The notes: generated by a model from the letters alone, not told the origin. DNA of 64,000 nucleotides from Planctomycetota bacterium (GCA_016794425.1 JAEUHR010000043.1:1-64000); one strand, 5' to 3'; counted from the first letter of the stretch, positions 16,315 to 25,542 are shown. Translations and numbers: made by a program.

Positions 16315-18630
16315 ATGGCGACGAACCCCGCATCCGCCCCCGTCCCGAACCAGCCCGCTGACCAGCAGGAGGAGTTCACCGGTGTCTACGGCTTCTTCCG
16401 GCGCCACCAGAAGAAGCTGCTCTACACCGCCGGCCTGTTCACGCTGCTGACGTTCTCGGTCACCGGACCGATGATGCAGGCGGTCGGCGAGCTGTTCGGC
16501 ACCAAGCGCGAGATGGCGTCGATCCTGGTGCGCGGCGAACGCGTCAAGCTGACCGCCGAGGACTACAACTACGGTCAGGTGATCCAGCGCGCGCTGCAGG
16601 GCTTCTCGCTGCCGCCGGTGCTGCCGCTGCTTTCGCCCGGCGAAGGCGGCACGTCGGAACTCGCGAACAACCTGGCGATCCTGCGCCGCGCCGCGATCGC
16701 CGAGGGCATCGACGTGTCGATGGTCGAGGTCGACGCCGCGATCGAGACCGTGCGCGAGCAGTCCAACGCCGAATCGGCCACGCGCTACGCGGTGCAGCTC
16801 GGCTACTCGTCGCTGGCGCAGTACCGCGAACTGGTGCGCGAGGCGATGCGGATCGGCACCTACGTGCGCCTGCAGACGCTGGCGCTCGACTGCTCCGACG
16901 CGCAGGTGCTGCAGCGCACGATCGAGAACAAGGAGAAGATCACGTTCCGCGTCGCGGTGTTCGACGAGAAGGCGCACGAGGACCAGCTGAAGGCGCAGAC
17001 GACGCTGACCGACGACCAGTTGCGCGCCTGGCTCGACAGCAAGGACGACAACGCCAAGATGCGGTTGCAGGTCTACGACTCCAACCACTTCGAGCTGCGC
17101 TTCGGCGCGCTGCTGCTGGCGGACGGTCAGTTCGACCCGGCGCAGTGGCAGGACACGAGTCTGAAGGACTTCGCGCCGCCGGACGACCAGCTGCGCGGCT
17201 TCTACGAGCAGGACAAGGAGCTCCGCTTCAAGAAGGAGGACGGCACGTTCACGCCGTTCGAGGAGCTCAAGGACCAGCTGCTGCGGCTGGCGCAGGCGAA
17301 CCAGGTCATGACCACGCTGTCGACCGACCTGCGCAAGCAGATGGACGAGGCGTTCAAGTCGCTGGCCGACGAGACCGGCCGCTGCCACCAGGAGCTGCGC
17401 GCGCAGAACGAGGTCGTGCGCGGCATCGAGGCGCGGCTGCAGGAGCCCGGCGTCGACAAGACGGCCGTCGAGGAAGAGTTGCGGCTGGCGAAGGAGGTCG
17501 AGGTCGCCAAGCAGGCGGCCAAGGACGCGGCCGAAGCGGCGTGGCGCGAGGCTCGCGCCGGCTGGGACTTCCCGGCGGCGTTCGCGGCAGCCACCAAGGA
17601 CAAGTCCGGGTTCGTGCAGCGGGCGATGAGCGGCAAGCGCAACATCGAAGCGCTGAAGGACCTCGATGCGGCCGGTGTCGAGCTCGGCAAGTGGCCGATG
17701 TCGGCGCAGGCGCGCGGCCTGTCGCACAAGGGCGAACTCGGCTACGCGCCGGCCCGCACCGGCAAGTCGATCGCGATCTACCAGGTCACCGACGTGCTGG
17801 TGCGGCCGCTGAAGCCGTGGGAGGAGCTGCGGCCGTTGCTCGAGGGCGCCTGGTTCACCGAGCAGGCCAAGACCACCGCCGAGGCGAAGAAGAAGGCGTT
17901 CGAAGACGCGCTGCTGCGGCTCGCGAAGGGCAAGATCCCCGAGCGCGTGACAGAGCTCGAGGGCAAGCTCGCCGCCCGCGTCGACGAGCGGCTCGCGGCC
18001 TGGCGCACCGAGACCGAGGCCGGCATCAACGAGGCCAAGGGCTGGCTCGAACGGCTCGGCGCCGGCAGCGACGGCCAGCCGCCGACGCAGGCGCAGATCG
18101 CCTGGCAGGCCAAACTCGACCGGCTGCAGGGCGACCTCGCCAAGCAGGACGAGCGGCGCGCCGCGATCCAGACCGAGGTGCAGAAGCAGATCGAGGACGA
18201 GGTCGCGACCGAAGCGAAGAAGTCCTACGGCGACGTGCTGGACGCGGCCGCGGCCGAGGCCGGCTTCACGCTGTCGACGATCGGCCCGCTGTCGCGCGAA
18301 CTGGCGGCGAAGCCGCGCTTCGACAAGGCCTACGACCCGACGACCGTGTTCCTGTTCCGCAGCCACGCGGAGCTGAAGCAGGGCGAGACCACCGGCGTCG
18401 TGCAGGACGCGACCAACCGGCGCTGGCTGTGTGCGGTCTGCACCGCGGTGGCACCGCTCGAGCCGGCCGACGTCACGCGCCGCGAGTTCGAGCGGCTGCG
18501 CAGCGGCGGCGGCCAGATCAGCTTCGCGATGCAGCAGGCGATCAACGCCTTCGGCCAGGCGTTCACGAAGGAAGCGCTGGTCAAGCGCTACGACCTGCAG
18601 GAACCGACCGGCGTGCAGCAGGAGAACTGA
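16315..18630 (+). CDS. PpiD/SurA-like membrane-anchored periplasmic folding factor
   Basis: The 771-aa protein has a short cytoplasmic N-terminus, one membrane helix (KLLYTAGLFTLLTFSVTGPMM, about 36-55, quoted at its core LLYTAGLFTLLTFSV) and a large periplasmic part. A SurA-N-like helical segment follows (about 95-200), with IAEGIDVSMVEVDAAI and SLAQYREL. The central part contains coiled-coil-rich stretches (about 350-420 and 530-600). The layout matches PpiD/SurA-type chaperones, but I see no intact parvulin active site, so it may act only as a chaperone. A -10-like TATCCT at 16294-16299 lies 15 nt before the ATG. A perfect 8-bp hairpin follows the stop. Confidence 0.75.
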   Translation: MATNPASAPVPNQPADQQEEFTGVYGFFRRHQKKLLYTAGLFTLLTFSVTGPMMQAVGELFGTKREMASILVRGERVKLTAEDYNYGQVIQRALQGFSLPPVLPLLSPGEGGTSELANNLAILRRAAIAEGIDVSMVEVDAAIETVREQSNAESATRYAVQLGYSSLAQYRELVREAMRIGTYVRLQTLALDCSDAQVLQRTIENKEKITFRVAVFDEKAHEDQLKAQTTLTDDQLRAWLDSKDDNAKMRLQVYDSNHFELRFGALLLADGQFDPAQWQDTSLKDFAPPDDQLRGFYEQDKELRFKKEDGTFTPFEELKDQLLRLAQANQVMTTLSTDLRKQMDEAFKSLADETGRCHQELRAQNEVVRGIEARLQEPGVDKTAVEEELRLAKEVEVAKQAAKDAAEAAWREARAGWDFPAAFAAATKDKSGFVQRAMSGKRNIEALKDLDAAGVELGKWPMSAQARGLSHKGELGYAPARTGKSIAIYQVTDVLVRPLKPWEELRPLLEGAWFTEQAKTTAEAKKKAFEDALLRLAKGKIPERVTELEGKLAARVDERLAAWRTETEAGINEAKGWLERLGAGSDGQPPTQAQIAWQAKLDRLQGDLAKQDERRAAIQTEVQKQIEDEVATEAKKSYGDVLDAAAAEAGFTLSTIGPLSRELAAKPRFDKAYDPTTVFLFRSHAELKQGETTGVVQDATNRRWLCAVCTAVAPLEPADVTRREFERLRSGGGQISFAMQQAINAFGQAFTKEALVKRYDLQEPTGVQQEN

Positions 18631-18635
18631 GGCGC

Positions 18636-18656
18636 GCGCCGGCGTCAGGCCGGCGC
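18636..18656. terminator. Hairpin between convergent genes
   Basis: GCGCCGGC and GCCGGCGC form a perfect 8-bp stem with a 5-nt loop (18644-18648). It lies just after the PpiD-like stop and overlaps the stop of the opposing methyltransferase gene, so it could end transcripts from both sides. There is no U-tract. Confidence 0.45.
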
Positions 18657-19589
18657 CGCGACGACGATCATCTCGTCGTGCGGGTTCACGTAGACGCTGC
18701 GGCTCTGCAGCAGCCCGAGCGGCCGCGCGAGCCAGCCGGCGACCGGGCCGAGGCGGCCGGCGCGTTCGGCCAGGAAGCCGAACGACACGTACTTGCCGGC
18801 GTACGCCGGCGTGACCTCGAGTGCGCGGAAGCCGCAGTCGCCGAGCAGGCGCCGGATCGTGTCCGGCGTGAAGTGGTACAGGTGCTCGGCGTGTTTGTAG
18901 TGGTGCCAGCGCCGGCCCAGCAGCCGCGCCCAGCGCGACGCGACGTTCTGCGTCTCGAGCAGCAGGTGGCCGGTCGGCCGCAGCAGCTCGCGGATCCGGC
19001 GCAGCACCGGCTGCGGCTCCGGGACGTGTTCGACGACGTCCCACATCGTGATCAGGTCGAACGAGGCCGGCTTGTGGTCCATCGCCGCGACCGCGTCGTC
19101 GAGCGTGCCGATGTGCACGCGGTCCGGGCCGAGTGCCTTGACGGCCTCGTGCGCGATCGCCGGCGACAGCTCGACGCCGTGCACGTCGTGGCCAAAGCGC
19201 TGCGCCACCCGCAGGAAGTAGCCGGCGGCGCAGCCGACGTCGAGGATGCGCGCCTGCGGCGGCAGCCAGCGCCGGACCAGCTTCATGCGCCGCTCGAACG
19301 TGCGCAGGTACAGCGCCGCTTCGCGCGCGTAGTCGGCATAACCGCGCTGCTTCGGATCGTCGCTCTTCCAGTAGCCCTCGCCGTAGACGTCGAGCAGCGC
19401 CTGGCCCTGCAGCCGCGGCGTCACGTAGACGAGGCCGCACGAGCGGCAGGCGACGATCTCGAACGGTCCGTCGCGGAAGCGCGTGTCGCGCTCGGTGCTG
19501 CCGCACAGCTGGCAGTGCGTGACCGGCGCGGCACCGGCGAGCGCGGCTGCGGCCGGCTGCACCGGCGTGGCGTGGTTCGGGGCCTGCAT
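18645..19589 (-). CDS. SAM-dependent methyltransferase with N-terminal zinc ribbon
   Basis: The 314-aa protein begins with a two-pair Cys motif (CQLCGS and CRSCGL at about 27-30 and 49-52) and continues as a class I methyltransferase. Motif I is ILDVGCAAGYFLRVAQ, then DLITMWDVVEHVPEP and LLRPTGHLLLETQN. This zinc-ribbon plus Methyltransf_11/23 layout is common in enzymes acting on sugars or polyketide/lipid intermediates in surface glycan clusters. Its ATG lies 4 nt downstream of the GT2 stop, so both form an operon. The actual substrate cannot be read from the sequence. Confidence 0.9.
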   Translation of the reverse strand: MQAPNHATPVQPAAAALAGAAPVTHCQLCGSTERDTRFRDGPFEIVACRSCGLVYVTPRLQGQALLDVYGEGYWKSDDPKQRGYADYAREAALYLRTFERRMKLVRRWLPPQARILDVGCAAGYFLRVAQRFGHDVHGVELSPAIAHEAVKALGPDRVHIGTLDDAVAAMDHKPASFDLITMWDVVEHVPEPQPVLRRIRELLRPTGHLLLETQNVASRWARLLGRRWHHYKHAEHLYHFTPDTIRRLLGDCGFRALEVTPAYAGKYVSFGFLAERAGRLGPVAGWLARPLGLLQSRSVYVNPHDEMIVVAAPA

Positions 19590-19593
19590 CGGC

Positions 19594-20337
19594 TCAGGCT
19601 CGCGGCGGCAGCGGCGCGCCGCGTTCGAGGAAGCGCTTGCGGCAGATCGTCCGGAACATCTTCAGCGCGGTGCGGGCCTGGCGCGTGAACGTGTCGGAGT
19701 GCTTCGACTCGCCGCCGAGCCGCTGGCTGTAGGTGACCGGGATCTCGATGATGCGGCAGCGCTCCTGCAGCGCCGCGCACATCATCTCCGGCGAGAACGC
19801 CGGCCCGGTCTCGCGCAGCCGCGGCCGGATCTTCCGCCAGGTCTCCTTCGACAGCGCGCGGTAGGTGCAGCCGACGTCGGTGAAGCGCGGTTCGGCGGGC
19901 CGCAGCCAGCACAGCTGCAGGAACTTCGCCATGAACACGTTGCCCCAGCGCAGCAGGAACCGCATGTTCGCGCCCTGCTCGACCATCTGCCGCGTGGTGC
20001 GCGTGCCCATCACCATGCCGGCGTCGTCGAGGTAGACCAGCAGCTTGACGACGTCGCGCGCCCGGAAGCTGCCGTCGGCCTCGACCAGCACCAGGATGTC
20101 GCCCTTGGCCGCGTCCAAGCCGGCCATCAGCGCGGCGCCGTAGCCCGGCCGGCCTTCGGCGACCACGCGCGCGCCGGCGGCAGCCGCGAACGCCGCCGTG
20201 CGGTCCTTGCAGTTGTTGTCGACGACGACGATCTCGTCGAGGTGCGGTTCCTGCCGGAACTCCTCGACCACCTGGCGGATCGTCTCCTCCTCGTTGTAGG
20301 CGGGGATCACGAGCGAGACGGAGCGGTCGCGGAACAT
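19594..20337 (-). CDS. Glycosyltransferase family 2
   Basis: The 247-aa product has the GT-A fold signature: VSLVIPAYNEEETIRQVVEEF at the start (quoted core LVIPAYNEEETIRQV), DEIVVVDNNCKDRT, RPGYGAALMAGLDAAKGD and the metal-binding LVEADGSF (DxD-like). The acceptor side contains TDVGCTYRALSKETW. No membrane helices follow, so it is a soluble or peripheral enzyme, similar to dolichol-phosphate-mannose-synthase-like transferases. The start is set at ATG 20337 because the similarity begins there and a TATCCT box lies 12 nt upstream. A longer frame back to 20445 adds non-conserved residues. Confidence 0.92.
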   Translation of the reverse strand: MFRDRSVSLVIPAYNEEETIRQVVEEFRQEPHLDEIVVVDNNCKDRTAAFAAAAGARVVAEGRPGYGAALMAGLDAAKGDILVLVEADGSFRARDVVKLLVYLDDAGMVMGTRTTRQMVEQGANMRFLLRWGNVFMAKFLQLCWLRPAEPRFTDVGCTYRALSKETWRKIRPRLRETGPAFSPEMMCAALQERCRIIEIPVTYSQRLGGESKHSDTFTRQARTALKMFRTICRKRFLERGAPLPPRA

Positions 20338-20383
20338 TGGGCGGCAGAAGGATACCGTCGCCGAGCCGCCGGTCGCGCGCGAT

Positions 20384-21307
20384 TCAGCGGCCGTGGAACA
20401 CGAGCCGGTTGCCGGCCGCGTCCGTGGCGGTGAACGCGATGCCACCGCCGATGCGCGGCGCCGGACCGTCGCCGTCGCGCACCGCCCCGTGGCTGCGGCA
20501 GGTGGCGGCCAGCGCGGCCACGTCGGCGGTCTCGAGCGCGATGCCGTTGGCGCGGTGCCGGGGGCCGCGCGCGACGAGCCGCAGCCGGAACGCCGGCGCC
20601 ACCAAGGTCGCCGTCACGCCGTCGTCGGCAACCAGTTCGGCGCCGCAGACGGTCTCGTACCAGCGCAGTGCCGCCTGCAGGTCGGGCACCGGCAGCCACG
20701 GCGGTTCGGTGCGGTCCGCGCGCTGCCGTTCGTGCCACAGCAGCTCGAGGTCGTCGGCCGTGCGCACGCGCCGCGCCCACGGCGCTGCCTGCGGCGCCGC
20801 ACCGGCCGGCGCGTCGCGCGGCGGGCCACCGCACAGCCACGCGTCGCCGTACTGGTCGCAGCCCAGCACGCTGCCGGTCGCGGCGGCGGCGAGGCAGGCC
20901 AGCACGGTGGCGGCGGTGACGTCCGGCGTGTCGGCCGTACGGACCACGACCGGCGCGTGGCCGAGCGCGAACAGTTCCGCCGCGACCGCCTGCAGGTCGG
21001 CCCGGGTCGGCGGGGTCGGGCCGGCCGCAGCGAAGGGCAGCAGTTCGACGCCCGGCCCGGCGAAGTAGCGCAGCATCGGCAGCGCGTCGGCCGGACCGCC
21101 GAACAGGTAGACCGCGGCACCCGGCAGTTCCTGCGCCGCTTGCTTCAGCCACGCGGTCTGCAGGCCGGCGGCTTCGGCGGCGCGCAGCGGCGGGCAGGCC
21201 TCGACCAGCGCGAGCCCCGGCCGCGGGGCCACGGCGACCACCGCCACTGCCGGGCCGCGCCCGGCCGGCCCTGAACCCTGCGCGCTCGATTCCGTTTGGC
21301 CGGCCAT
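20384..21307 (-). CDS. DUF2064 (GT-A-like) and VOC/glyoxalase fusion protein
   Basis: The N-terminal part (about 20-190) resembles the DUF2064/TagO-like GT-A family. It opens with VAVVAVAPRPG, has YLFGGPADALPMLRYF, and the signature HAPVVVRTADTPDVTAA is the counterpart of the family's IGSDTPDLP; LGCDQYGDAWLCG corresponds to GPAADGGYYLIG. The C-terminal part (about 205-305) is a VOC domain with PWLPVPDLQAALRWYETVCGA (in part) and GIAFTATDAAGNRLVFHG. I do not know a function for such a fusion. ATG 21307 leaves only 30 bp to the divergent gene. A GTG at 21247, exactly where family similarity begins, is an alternative that leaves 90 bp. Confidence 0.75.
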   Translation of the reverse strand: MAGQTESSAQGSGPAGRGPAVAVVAVAPRPGLALVEACPPLRAAEAAGLQTAWLKQAAQELPGAAVYLFGGPADALPMLRYFAGPGVELLPFAAAGPTPPTRADLQAVAAELFALGHAPVVVRTADTPDVTAATVLACLAAAATGSVLGCDQYGDAWLCGGPPRDAPAGAAPQAAPWARRVRTADDLELLWHERQRADRTEPPWLPVPDLQAALRWYETVCGAELVADDGVTATLVAPAFRLRLVARGPRHRANGIALETADVAALAATCRSHGAVRDGDGPAPRIGGGIAFTATDAAGNRLVFHGR

Positions 21308-21337
21308 CCGGCCGGTTCTACCCTGCACGCCCCGCAC

Positions 21338-23083
21338 ATGAAGAGGATCCTCTCTGGCGCTCTCGTTCTGTCCGCATGGCTCCCCGCGGCACTGCCGGCG
21401 CAGACCGGCGGGCCGGTCCGGTCGACCGGCGCGATCTTCCGCAGCGAGGTCGACGGCCTGGTGCGGCAGCTGCGCGACACGGCGCGCACCGCCGATCTGC
21501 CGGCGCTCGGCGGTGACTCGGTCGCAGCGACGGCGAAGATCCTGACCGCGATGGGGCACTGCCACCGCCGCTACCACATCAGCGACGGTCCGGTGGTGCG
21601 GCCGTCGCTGCAGTTCCTGATCCGCCATCGCGCCGCCGACGGCAGCTTCGGCGCCGTCGACGCGACCGCGTGGGTGGTCGAGGCGCTGCGGGTCATCGAT
21701 CCGGACGGGTACCGCGACGAGGTGCGGGAGGCCGAGGCGTGGCTGGCCGCGAAGGGCCAGACCCGGCCGGTGTTCGCGCCGATGGTGACGGCGCTGCTCG
21801 AGCGCGTGCGCAGCGACCAGTTTCCCGAGCACTTCGGCAGGGACGCTGCCATCCAGGCCAAGGGCTGGATCCAGGGCGGTGCGGCGCCGCTGCCGCGCGA
21901 GCAGGCCGCCGACGTGCTGGTGCAGCTGGTCGCCTGCCAGGCCGCGAACCGCGCGCTCGACCAGGCGCAGGATCCGGCGCCGGGGGCGGCCGTCTGGTCG
22001 CCGGCGCAGCAGAAGGCGTTCGACTGGCTGCTGGCGCAGCAGAAGTCCGGCGTGTTCGCGGTGCGGGGCCAGGCCGACGCGGGCCTGACCGGCTTCGGCC
22101 TGCTGGCGCTGCAGACCAAGCCGAAGGCGGCGCGCAGCGCCGACGAGCAGAAGGTCGTCGAGACCGGCCTGCGGTGGCTGCTGGCGCAGCAGCGCGACGA
22201 CGGCACGTTCAGCGAACACCTGCCCAACTACGTGACCAGCGTCGTCGTCGCGGCGCTGGCGCGCTGGGACGATCCGGCGGTCAAGCCGGCGCTGCTGAAG
22301 GCGCAGCGCGCGATCCTCGGCTTCCAGAATGCCGAAGCGGGCGGCTACCAGCGCAGCGACCGCGACTACGGCTCGATCGGCTACGGCGGCGCGCAGCGCG
22401 GCGACCTCAGCAACCTGCACTTCGCGCTCGAGGCGCTGCGGGCGACCGAGCTGCCGGCCGACCACGAGGCGTTCGCGAAGGCGCTGGTGTTCCTGCAGCG
22501 CACGCAGAACCTGAAGTCGGTCAACGACTTCACCGGCAAGGTGCCGGACCCCGAGCGGGAGGGTGTGATCCTCGATGCGACGTCCGGTGACGACGGTGGC
22601 GCCGCCTACTACCCCGGCAACAGCGCCGCCGGCTACCTGGTGCAGCCCGACGGCAAGTCGGTGCCGCGCAGCTACGGCACGATGACCTATGCGCTGCTGA
22701 AGGCCTACACGCTGTCCGGGCTGAAGGCCGACGACCCGCGCATCCAGGCGGCGGTGCGCTGGATCCAGCAGAACTGGACCCTCGACGCGAACCCGGGCAG
22801 TGACCCGGCGCTCGGCGAGAAGGCGCGCTTCCAGGGCCTCTACTACTACTACATGGTGCTGGCGCAGGCGCTCGACCTGGTCGGCGTCGAGCAGATCAAA
22901 GCACCCACTGCGGACGGCAAGGGCACCACGACGGTCGCCTGGCGCCAGGCGCTGCGCAGCAAGCTCGAAGCCGAACAGGACGCGGCCGGCAGCTGGGTCA
23001 ACGACCAGAACGGCCGCTGGATGGAGAGCGTGCCGCTGCTGTGCACCTGCTACGCGATGGTGGCGCTGGAGCTCTGCCGGTGA
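21338..23083 (+). CDS. Secreted prenyltransferase/squalene-cyclase-repeat protein
   Basis: The 581-aa protein starts with a clear signal peptide (MKRILSGALVLSAWLPAALPAQ). The mature part is a series of alpha-alpha-barrel repeats of the squalene-cyclase/prenyltransferase kind: QFLIRHRAADGSFG, WLLAQQRDDGTFSEHLPNYVTS, ILGFQNAEAGGYQ, WIQQNWTLDANPG and AEQDAAGSWVND. A true hopene cyclase would need the DxDD acid, and none is seen. Secretion also argues against it. Many Planctomycetota encode such exported repeat proteins of unknown role. It overlaps the FAH gene by GTGA. Starts at ATG 21338, where the signal peptide begins. Confidence 0.85.
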   Translation: MKRILSGALVLSAWLPAALPAQTGGPVRSTGAIFRSEVDGLVRQLRDTARTADLPALGGDSVAATAKILTAMGHCHRRYHISDGPVVRPSLQFLIRHRAADGSFGAVDATAWVVEALRVIDPDGYRDEVREAEAWLAAKGQTRPVFAPMVTALLERVRSDQFPEHFGRDAAIQAKGWIQGGAAPLPREQAADVLVQLVACQAANRALDQAQDPAPGAAVWSPAQQKAFDWLLAQQKSGVFAVRGQADAGLTGFGLLALQTKPKAARSADEQKVVETGLRWLLAQQRDDGTFSEHLPNYVTSVVVAALARWDDPAVKPALLKAQRAILGFQNAEAGGYQRSDRDYGSIGYGGAQRGDLSNLHFALEALRATELPADHEAFAKALVFLQRTQNLKSVNDFTGKVPDPEREGVILDATSGDDGGAAYYPGNSAAGYLVQPDGKSVPRSYGTMTYALLKAYTLSGLKADDPRIQAAVRWIQQNWTLDANPGSDPALGEKARFQGLYYYYMVLAQALDLVGVEQIKAPTADGKGTTTVAWRQALRSKLEAEQDAAGSWVNDQNGRWMESVPLLCTCYAMVALELCR

Positions 23084-23964
23084 CCGCGGCGGCGCCGCTG
23101 GTGCTGCCGGCGGTGCCGGCCTGGTTCCGCTACCGGCACGAGGGCACGGCGCGGCTAGGTGCCGTCGATCCGCGCGGGCCGAAGTTCGTCGACCTCGGCC
23201 CGCTCGACGTTCACGCGCTGCTGGCCGCCGGCGCACTGCGGCAGCACGACCTCGCCGAACGGATCCGCGGCGGTGTCGCGATCGCCGCGCCGACGGCGTT
23301 CCTGCCGCCGGTGCCGCGGCCCGGCAAGATCCTGTGCCTGGCGAAGAACTACGTCGCGCACGCACGCGAGTTCGGCGCCGAGGCGCCGACCGAACCGATC
23401 TTCTTCGCCAAGCTGCCGGACACGCTGGTCGGCCACGGCGACGACGTCGTGATCCCGCGCTGGCTCGACTCGCGCGTCGACCACGAGGCGGAACTCGGGC
23501 TCGTGCTCGGGTTCGCCGATCCTGCCGGCCGCGGCGCGAAGTACGTCGAAGGGCCGGCCGCTTGCGCGCTGGTCGCCGGCTACACGCTGCTGAACGACGT
23601 CACCGCGCGCAAGCTGCAGGGCCAGGACCGCGAGCACAAGTACCCGTGGCTGCGCAGCAAGGCGCTCGACACGTTCTGCCCGGTCGGGCCGTTCGTGGTG
23701 CCGGCCGACGCGCTCGATGTGTCGGACCTGCAGATCACGATGCGCGTCGACGGCGCGGTGCGGCAGCAGGCCCGCACCAGCGCGATGGTGTTCGGCATCG
23801 CCGCGGCGCTGGCCGCGATGGCGCGCTGCACGACGCTGCGGCCCGGCGACCTGATCGCGATGGGCACGCCCGAGGGCGTCGGCCCGGTCGTGCCGGGCAA
23901 CGTCATGGCAGTCGAGATCGAGCGGCTCGGCGTGCTGCAGAACCGCGTCGTCAAGGAAGCCTGA
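23080..23964 (+). CDS. Fumarylacetoacetate hydrolase family protein
   Basis: The 294-aa product has the FAH fold. It contains KILCLAKNYVAHAREFGAEAP, quoted core LAKNYVAHAREFG, with the catalytic-loop His, and PIFFAKLPDTLVGHGD. The metal ligands lie in RVDHEAELGLVLG (Glu residues), with GYTLLNDVTARKLQ and AMGTPEGVGPVVPGN near the end. Members hydrolyse or decarboxylate beta-diketo acids (fumarylpyruvate, oxaloacetate, 2-hydroxyhepta-diene dioates), and the substrate cannot be chosen here. The GTG start overlaps the preceding stop, which links a cytoplasmic enzyme to an exported protein gene for no obvious reason. Confidence 0.93.
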   Translation: MTAAAPLVLPAVPAWFRYRHEGTARLGAVDPRGPKFVDLGPLDVHALLAAGALRQHDLAERIRGGVAIAAPTAFLPPVPRPGKILCLAKNYVAHAREFGAEAPTEPIFFAKLPDTLVGHGDDVVIPRWLDSRVDHEAELGLVLGFADPAGRGAKYVEGPAACALVAGYTLLNDVTARKLQGQDREHKYPWLRSKALDTFCPVGPFVVPADALDVSDLQITMRVDGAVRQQARTSAMVFGIAAALAAMARCTTLRPGDLIAMGTPEGVGPVVPGNVMAVEIERLGVLQNRVVKEA

Positions 23965-23982
23965 CGCCACGGCGCGCGGCGC

Positions 23983-25542
23983 TCAGAAGCGCAGCGTGTC
24001 GATCGACGCGGTCGTGCCGACCGTGTCCTGACCGCCGAACAGCACCAGCGTGCCGTCGGGCGTCAGCGCCGCGACATGGCCGGCGCGCGGCGTCAGCAGC
24101 GCCGGGGCCGTGGACCACGTGAGGGAGCCGGGCAGGAACACGTCGACGTTCTGGATCGACGTCGGCACGGTCAGCGTGCCCTGGGCACCGCCGCAGAGCA
24201 CCACGCGGCCGTCGGCGAGCCGCGTCGCCGTGTGCAGCGCGCGCGCGACCGGCATCGGCGTGCTGGTCCACGAGTTCAAGGTCGGGTTGTAGACCGCCGC
24301 GCCCTGGATCGGCGCCGCGTTCTGCACGCTCAGCAGGCTCACGACGTCGATGCCGCCGGTGACCAGCACGCGGCCGTCGGCCAGCGTGACCGTCGTGCCG
24401 TGGTGGAACGCGGTCTCGATCGGCATGTTGGGGCCAGCGGTCCAGCTGCCGGGGCCAGGCGTCGGCGGCGGCGTCCAGCGCTGCACGGCGTTGGTGCTGT
24501 TGGCCGCGATCGGAATCGAGCCGAAGTAGGACACCTGCACGCCGCCCGACACCATGACCTGGTTGTTCGGCAGCAGCGTCAGCGCCGGCGCGATGCGCGC
24601 GCCGCCGATCGCGGCGCCGGCCGACCAGGTGCCGGTCGCCGGGTTCCAGATCTCGACGCTGCTCAGCGCCGTCACGGTCAGGTTCGCGAGGTCGAGCGCC
24701 GACGCGCCGCCGGCCACCATGACGCGGCCGTCGGCGAGGCGGCAGGCCGCGTGCATCATGCGCGCGGTCGCCATGCTGCCGGTCGGCGTGAACGTGTTGG
24801 TCGCCGGATTGTAGATCTCGCAGGTGTTCTGGATGATGCTGTTCGTGTTGACGCCGCCGATCACCAGCACGCGGCCGTCGGTCAGCGTCACGGCGGCGTG
24901 CAGCGTGCGCGAGGTCGACATCGTCGGGCCCGGCACGACCTGCATGTGCCGGTAGTCCCACACTTCGGTGGTGGCCGTGCCGGTCGCGCTGGTCAGCGTG
25001 CCGGCGCCGCCGCCGGCGATCACGACGTCACCGCCGCCGGCGTTGTTGTCGGTGTCGCGGAACGCGACGCCGAACGCGCGCGGCGCCAGCAGCGTCGACG
25101 GCGACGTCACCGCCGTGTCCGGCGCGCCGAACTGCATGACGATGTCGTTGCTGATCTCGCCGAAGAACGTCGGCCCGGCGAACGGCAGCATCGCCGCCTG
25201 GTAGTGCAGCGGCGCGAGGCCGTACCACGTCGGGTCGTCCGGCGTCGCGAGGTTGTAGCTCGCGGCGCCGGTCGGCGAGGTCAGCGCGAACGCCATCAGG
25301 TCCAGCAGGTCGACGCCGACCTGCATCGAGCGCGTGTCGACGCCGTCCAGCAGGAACAGCGGCGTCGGCCCGGCATTGAACGACAGGAAGAACAGGATGA
25401 TCTGGTTGGCCGGCGCGCCGTTCACCTGCAGCGTGAAGGTCTGGCCGAGCCGACCCGACGTCGCCTTGTCGAGGTCGAAGTCGTTCTGGGCCGCGAGCGT
25501 GGTGGCCACAGCGAGGAGAGGGAGCGTCTGGCGTAGCAGCAT
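23983..25542 (-). CDS. Secreted Kelch-repeat beta-propeller protein
   Basis: The 519-aa product has a signal peptide (MLLRQTLPLLAVATTLAAQ) and an N-terminal domain of about 150 residues (LGQTFTLQVNGAPANQIILF) seen in Planctomycetota secreted proteins. At least five Kelch-like blades follow, each with a variant of LADGRVLVTGG and xxxxEIYNPATNTFTPTG: for example around GRVLVIGG, GRVMVAGG, GRVLVTGG, GRVVLCGG and GTLVLFGG. Such propellers are usually binding modules, and no catalytic residues are evident. It converges with the FAH gene across 18 nt. Confidence 0.88.
   Translation of the reverse strand: MLLRQTLPLLAVATTLAAQNDFDLDKATSGRLGQTFTLQVNGAPANQIILFFLSFNAGPTPLFLLDGVDTRSMQVGVDLLDLMAFALTSPTGAASYNLATPDDPTWYGLAPLHYQAAMLPFAGPTFFGEISNDIVMQFGAPDTAVTSPSTLLAPRAFGVAFRDTDNNAGGGDVVIAGGGAGTLTSATGTATTEVWDYRHMQVVPGPTMSTSRTLHAAVTLTDGRVLVIGGVNTNSIIQNTCEIYNPATNTFTPTGSMATARMMHAACRLADGRVMVAGGASALDLANLTVTALSSVEIWNPATGTWSAGAAIGGARIAPALTLLPNNQVMVSGGVQVSYFGSIPIAANSTNAVQRWTPPPTPGPGSWTAGPNMPIETAFHHGTTVTLADGRVLVTGGIDVVSLLSVQNAAPIQGAAVYNPTLNSWTSTPMPVARALHTATRLADGRVVLCGGAQGTLTVPTSIQNVDVFLPGSLTWSTAPALLTPRAGHVAALTPDGTLVLFGGQDTVGTTASIDTLRF

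Noticed and set aside
15883..19506. A 1207-codon open frame on the minus strand, and similar giant frames (59478-63752 plus, 42892-45720 plus, 37379-40204 minus)
   Set aside because: They are antisense to well-supported genes, have Arg/Ala/Gln-rich low-complexity translations and no family features. They result from the strong GC3 bias.
21338..23083. Squalene-hopene cyclase
   Set aside because: It has a signal peptide and no DxDD catalytic motif, so only the repeat fold is supported.
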